DNA of 7,642 nucleotides. Origin: Gammaproteobacteria bacterium (lineage in GTDB: Bacteria; Pseudomonadota; Gammaproteobacteria; SMWH01). This document shows positions 5,368 to 7,642 of this stretch, one piece after another; the stretch's first letter is position 1; each line of letters opens with the position of its first letter. Location of the stretch: assembly GCA_004357005.1 (NCBI GenBank), contig SMWH01000112.1, forward strand, positions 1 through 7,642, written 5' to 3'. Below the pieces are notes generated by a model, which was not told the origin of the DNA, ran no database searches, and saw nothing but the letters and a program-made list of their open reading frames with translations. A program made the translations under genes and the position numbers.

Positions 5368-6381
5368 CTATGCCAGCGTTTCAACGAGGCGTTGTGCTTC
5401 CTTCCAACCCGCATCGGCATGCAGAGCCCGCCAGGTTTTCCTGTCCCGTCCATGCAGAGGGGCCAATCGCCCCAGACGCGCCGGGTCTTCGTGGATTTCC
5501 AACCGGTCAACAACCCCCGGAACTGCGTCAGGGTCACACACCAGCACCACATCGCAACCAGCCTTGAGTGCCGACCTCGCACGTTGTGCGGAATCCCCCT
5601 CCCCCGCCGCGCCACCCATGCAGATGTCATCGCTGATCACCGCGCCGGCGTAACTCATCTGGCGACGAAGCACCTCACCTATCCAGAACGAGGAAAAACT
5701 GGCGGGTCGCGCATCCGCATCCGAATAGACCACGTGAGCCATCATGACCCCGGCAACGCCATCCACGATGGCGCGTCGAAAAGGCAGGGCGTCTTTTTCC
5801 AGAATCTCGGCCAGCGGCCGGGAATCAACCGGCGTGCACTCATGACTGTCACCGCTTACCGATCCGTGCCCTGGAAAATGTTTTACGGTCGCCGCCATTC
5901 CTGCCGCCCTCATGCCCGACACATATGCCTCGGCGAGTGCCGCAACGATTTCCGGGTCGGAATCGAACGCGCGATCGCCAATCACTTCCTGGTTAACGGC
6001 CAGATCCAGCACCGGCGCAAAACTCAGGTCAATGTGAAGAGCACGGAGTTCCGTGGCCATGACATAAGCGTGCGAACGGGCCAGGGTTGCAGCCCGCTCC
6101 TCGTTGTCGGCCCAGACCTCACCGATTAATGCCAGAGGCGGCAGGGCGACAAAGCCCTCACTAAAACGCTGAACGCGCCCACCTTCCTGATCCACCGCCG
6201 TCAACAGGCGCGGCCTGCGTACGGCATGGATGGCCTGTACCAGCTCATCCAGTTGCTGTCGGGTTTCGTAGTTACGCGCGAATAGAACGGCACCGCCGAC
6301 CAGAGGATGCCGCAATAGTTCCCCGGTCTCGGCCGACAACCCGGCACCTTCGAAACCGATCATCAACGGCCCGAGCGACAT
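5368..6381 (-). CDS. nagZ: Beta-N-acetylhexosaminidase NagZ (GH3), peptidoglycan recycling
   Basis: This cytoplasmic enzyme removes N-acetylglucosamine from GlcNAc-1,6-anhydroMurNAc (peptides) imported during cell-wall turnover. It thereby produces the muropeptides that signal to AmpR in species with inducible AmpC. Seen: 337 residues, the usual length for Gram-negative single-domain NagZ. Motifs are GPLMIGFEG (4-12), HPLVGGAVLFARNY (25-38), VDQEGGRVQRF (63-73), the substrate loop KHFPGHGSVSGDSH (167-180, with acid/base-assisting Asp178-His180), and VISDDICM (248-255) with Asp251 as the probable nucleophile. No signal peptide is present, as expected for a cytoplasmic enzyme. The start at 6381 matches the family's N-terminus, although no strong ribosome site precedes it. 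It follows the ParA-like gene after 17 bases and precedes hpt by 6, so translation is probably linked. Confidence 0.95.
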   Translation of the reverse strand: MSLGPLMIGFEGAGLSAETGELLRHPLVGGAVLFARNYETRQQLDELVQAIHAVRRPRLLTAVDQEGGRVQRFSEGFVALPPLALIGEVWADNEERAATLARSHAYVMATELRALHIDLSFAPVLDLAVNQEVIGDRAFDSDPEIVAALAEAYVSGMRAAGMAATVKHFPGHGSVSGDSHECTPVDSRPLAEILEKDALPFRRAIVDGVAGVMMAHVVYSDADARPASFSSFWIGEVLRRQMSYAGAVISDDICMGGAAGEGDSAQRARSALKAGCDVVLVCDPDAVPGVVDRLEIHEDPARLGRLAPLHGRDRKTWRALHADAGWKEAQRLVETLA

Positions 6382-6398
6382 GACTGCGCGCCTGCCCT

Positions 6399-7100
6399 TC
6401 AGACCGTCAGAAGATCCGGGTCCGGAACGTGCTGGAGGGGACGTTCGTCGAGCCAGGTGATCAACGGGAGCCAGTCACGCTGGTCCTGAACGAAACGCTG
6501 GTGACGCATCTCGTGAATGCCCTTGCCCAGTCCGGCCACGAACACGTAGTTCTGCGTGTCCCGGAACCGGGTGATGAGGGGAATGTTGAGTTCTTCCAGC
6601 ATGTTCAGGAGCTGCCGTCGAACGATAGTCCGATCATTGACGCGGTTGGCTACAACCCCCACGCGTACGCGTTGACGCCGCATTTCAGGGGTACGCTGCA
6701 ACACATCGATAAACTCCATGGTCGCGTGCATGTCCAGTGTCGATGGCAGTATCGGCACAATGACGTTATGTGTCCGGCCCAGGTATTCAGCCAACTCATA
6801 GGGCTGTATGCCGGCCGGCGAGTCGATGATCATGCGCCCCACGCCCATGGGCATGCGGTATTGCCAGGCCAGTGTGACGCTGGCTTTCTGGTCGTGCACG
6901 GTGGTCGCCGTGATAGCGGGATCGTCGGGAGAACGCAGGCGGTGCCAGTGCAAACTCGAACCCTGCCGGTCGCAGTCCATGAGCACTGTTTCATGTCCCG
7001 CATTCGCGTAGTACGCGGCCAGGTTCGTGGCAATAGTCGTTTTGCCGCACCCACCTTTGGGGTTCAGGATCAGCGTACTGATGGTTGTCAGACTGCGCAT
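6399..7100 (-). CDS. ParA/MinD-superfamily P-loop ATPase, orphan
   Basis: Proteins of this type use ATP-dependent dimerisation on DNA or membrane to place plasmids, chromosomes or large complexes. Seen: 233 residues. The deviant Walker A is KGGCGKTT (15-22) with the signature lysine Lys15. Walker A' is DCDRQGSSLHW (42-52), and Walker B is MIIDSPAG (90-97, Asp93). VGVVANRVNDRT (148-159) matches the strand with the base-contacting Asn-Arg region of the family. There is no N-terminal DNA-binding domain and no visible amphipathic membrane helix at the C-terminus, which is mostly charged. No ParB gene or centromere-like repeat lies within the window, so this is not a standard par locus. It lies between the YkuD gene (6-base gap) and nagZ (17-base gap). 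Its role in such a setting is unknown to me; positioning of a protein complex is one option. The family call is firm, the function open. Confidence 0.9.
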   Translation of the reverse strand: MRSLTTISTLILNPKGGCGKTTIATNLAAYYANAGHETVLMDCDRQGSSLHWHRLRSPDDPAITATTVHDQKASVTLAWQYRMPMGVGRMIIDSPAGIQPYELAEYLGRTHNVIVPILPSTLDMHATMEFIDVLQRTPEMRRQRVRVGVVANRVNDRTIVRRQLLNMLEELNIPLITRFRDTQNYVFVAGLGKGIHEMRHQRFVQDQRDWLPLITWLDERPLQHVPDPDLLTV

Positions 7101-7106
7101 ATGCCG

Positions 7107-7592
7107 CTACTCATGAATATATACACGAGTCCCCTCGGACACAATATCGAACAACGCGACGACGTCGGAGTTGCGCATCTTGACACATCCGTGGGATGAG
7201 GGCACACCCATTTCATCCTCATCGGGACAGCCGTGGATGTAGACATGACGATCGCGCGTGTCCACATCTCCGGACAGGTTCTTGCCCTCCTCCAGCCCTG
7301 TCAACCACAGGATCCGGGTCAGAATCCAGTCACGTTCGGGGTGTTCGGCGCGTAACTCGGTCGCGTATATCTCGCCTGTGGGCTCGCGTTCGACGAAAAC
7401 CGCCCCCGGCGCGCTACCCTCACCGATTTTCGCGCAGATGGCGTGCCAGCCGCGCGGGGTACATTCACTGCCGATAATTTCCCCGGCACCGTTGCGCGCG
7501 GTCGCCACCTGATACTCCGCCTCGACCTCGCCGTCGTTGACGACTTTAAGCCGTTGTTCCCCGAGCGATATATCCAGCGTCAGTTCATCCAT
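7107..7592 (-). CDS. YkuD-domain L,D-transpeptidase-like protein without signal peptide (candidate cytoplasmic L,D-carboxypeptidase)
   Basis: YkuD-fold enzymes use a cysteine to attack the bond after the meso-diaminopimelate of a peptidoglycan tetrapeptide, either making 3-3 crosslinks or releasing D-Ala. Seen: 161 residues, essentially one domain. The catalytic signature is YIHG (118-121, His120) followed by PSSHGCVKMRN (131-141) with Ser133, His134, Cys136 and Arg140, complete and correctly spaced. Start: an AAGGA shortly before the ATG at 7592 supports it. The protein begins MDELTLDISLGEQ, with no basic-hydrophobic leader, so it should stay in the cytoplasm, unlike classical periplasmic L,D-transpeptidases. 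Known: a signal-less YkuD protein of Acinetobacter (ElsL) acts as a recycling L,D-carboxypeptidase. Inferred: the same task here, given nagZ two genes downstream. Export by another route or a missed upstream start cannot be fully excluded, though only 50 bases precede the ATG in the window. Confidence 0.88.
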   Translation of the reverse strand: MDELTLDISLGEQRLKVVNDGEVEAEYQVATARNGAGEIIGSECTPRGWHAICAKIGEGSAPGAVFVEREPTGEIYATELRAEHPERDWILTRILWLTGLEEGKNLSGDVDTRDRHVYIHGCPDEDEMGVPSSHGCVKMRNSDVVALFDIVSEGTRVYIHE

Positions 7593-7642
7593 GGGTCCTT
7601 CACAATATCACAGCGTTTGAATCACGCCGCTTCGAACAAGGC
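7593..7642 (-). promoter_or_regulatory. Region upstream of the five-gene operon, with ribosome binding site
   Basis: On the minus strand GAAGGACCC precedes the ATG, giving a good ribosome site at about 7596-7602. No clear -10/-35 pair is visible in the 50 bases available. A short open frame at the window edge (7622-7642, reading ALFEAA then stop) could be the tail of an upstream gene, but six codons are too few to judge. Confidence 0.45.

Noticed and set aside
4059..6129. Long plus-strand frames (382 and 420 codons) opposite the phosphorylase, phosphoribosyltransferase and nagZ
   Set aside because: Antisense shadows of genes with clear motifs on the minus strand; their translations lack any domain and are rich in His, Arg and Pro, as expected from GC-rich antisense frames.
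6429..7199. 256-codon plus-strand frame opposite the ParA-like gene
   Set aside because: Antisense of a gene with complete Walker motifs.
7622..7642. Possible tail of an upstream minus-strand gene (ALFEAA then stop)
   Set aside because: Six codons at the window edge are not enough to call a gene.

Overview
The window is chromosomal DNA of high GC content and most likely comes from a gammaproteobacterium. The main reason is the gene order nagZ - hypoxanthine phosphoribosyltransferase - methylthioinosine phosphorylase, which as I recall is typical of Pseudomonas, Xanthomonas and relatives. A RAYT transposase with GTAGGAGCGGC-type REP palindromes also fits. Genus cannot be decided from the sequence alone. 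No rRNA, tRNA, CRISPR array, phage or plasmid gene is visible.

Left part (1-3164). The 5' part of a tetratricopeptide-repeat protein (minus strand) runs off the left edge. A 184-base intergenic region separates it from a divergent 86-residue protein of unknown function, which ends in a clear intrinsic terminator. Shortly after comes a complete secreted serine peptidase of the prolyl oligopeptidase (S9A) family with its Ser-Asp-His triad intact.

Middle (about 3165-4082). A REP-associated tyrosine transposase (RAYT) is bracketed by REP palindromes in opposite orientations: one on the plus strand upstream and four on the minus strand downstream. The downstream array contains a 95-base unit duplicated almost perfectly. 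Each REP-containing block also carries extra copies of only the first 14 bases (the 'head') of the REP. The array fills nearly the whole gap between the RAYT and the convergent gene on its right.

Right part (4083-7592). Five minus-strand genes are packed with gaps of 6, 17 and 6 bases and one 20-base overlap, so they look like one operon, transcribed right to left. The order is a YkuD-fold L,D-transpeptidase-like protein without a signal peptide, a ParA/MinD-type ATPase, the cytoplasmic beta-N-acetylhexosaminidase NagZ, a hypoxanthine(-guanine) phosphoribosyltransferase, and S-methyl-5'-thioinosine phosphorylase. Two metabolic themes are joined. NagZ and probably the YkuD protein handle recycled peptidoglycan fragments in the cytoplasm. 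The phosphorylase releases hypoxanthine from methylthioinosine, and the phosphoribosyltransferase returns it to IMP. The ParA-like protein has no obvious partner here.

The most interesting items are the RAYT/REP locus with its stuttered 14-base head module, and the apparently cytoplasmic YkuD enzyme beside nagZ, a candidate L,D-carboxypeptidase for peptidoglycan recycling.
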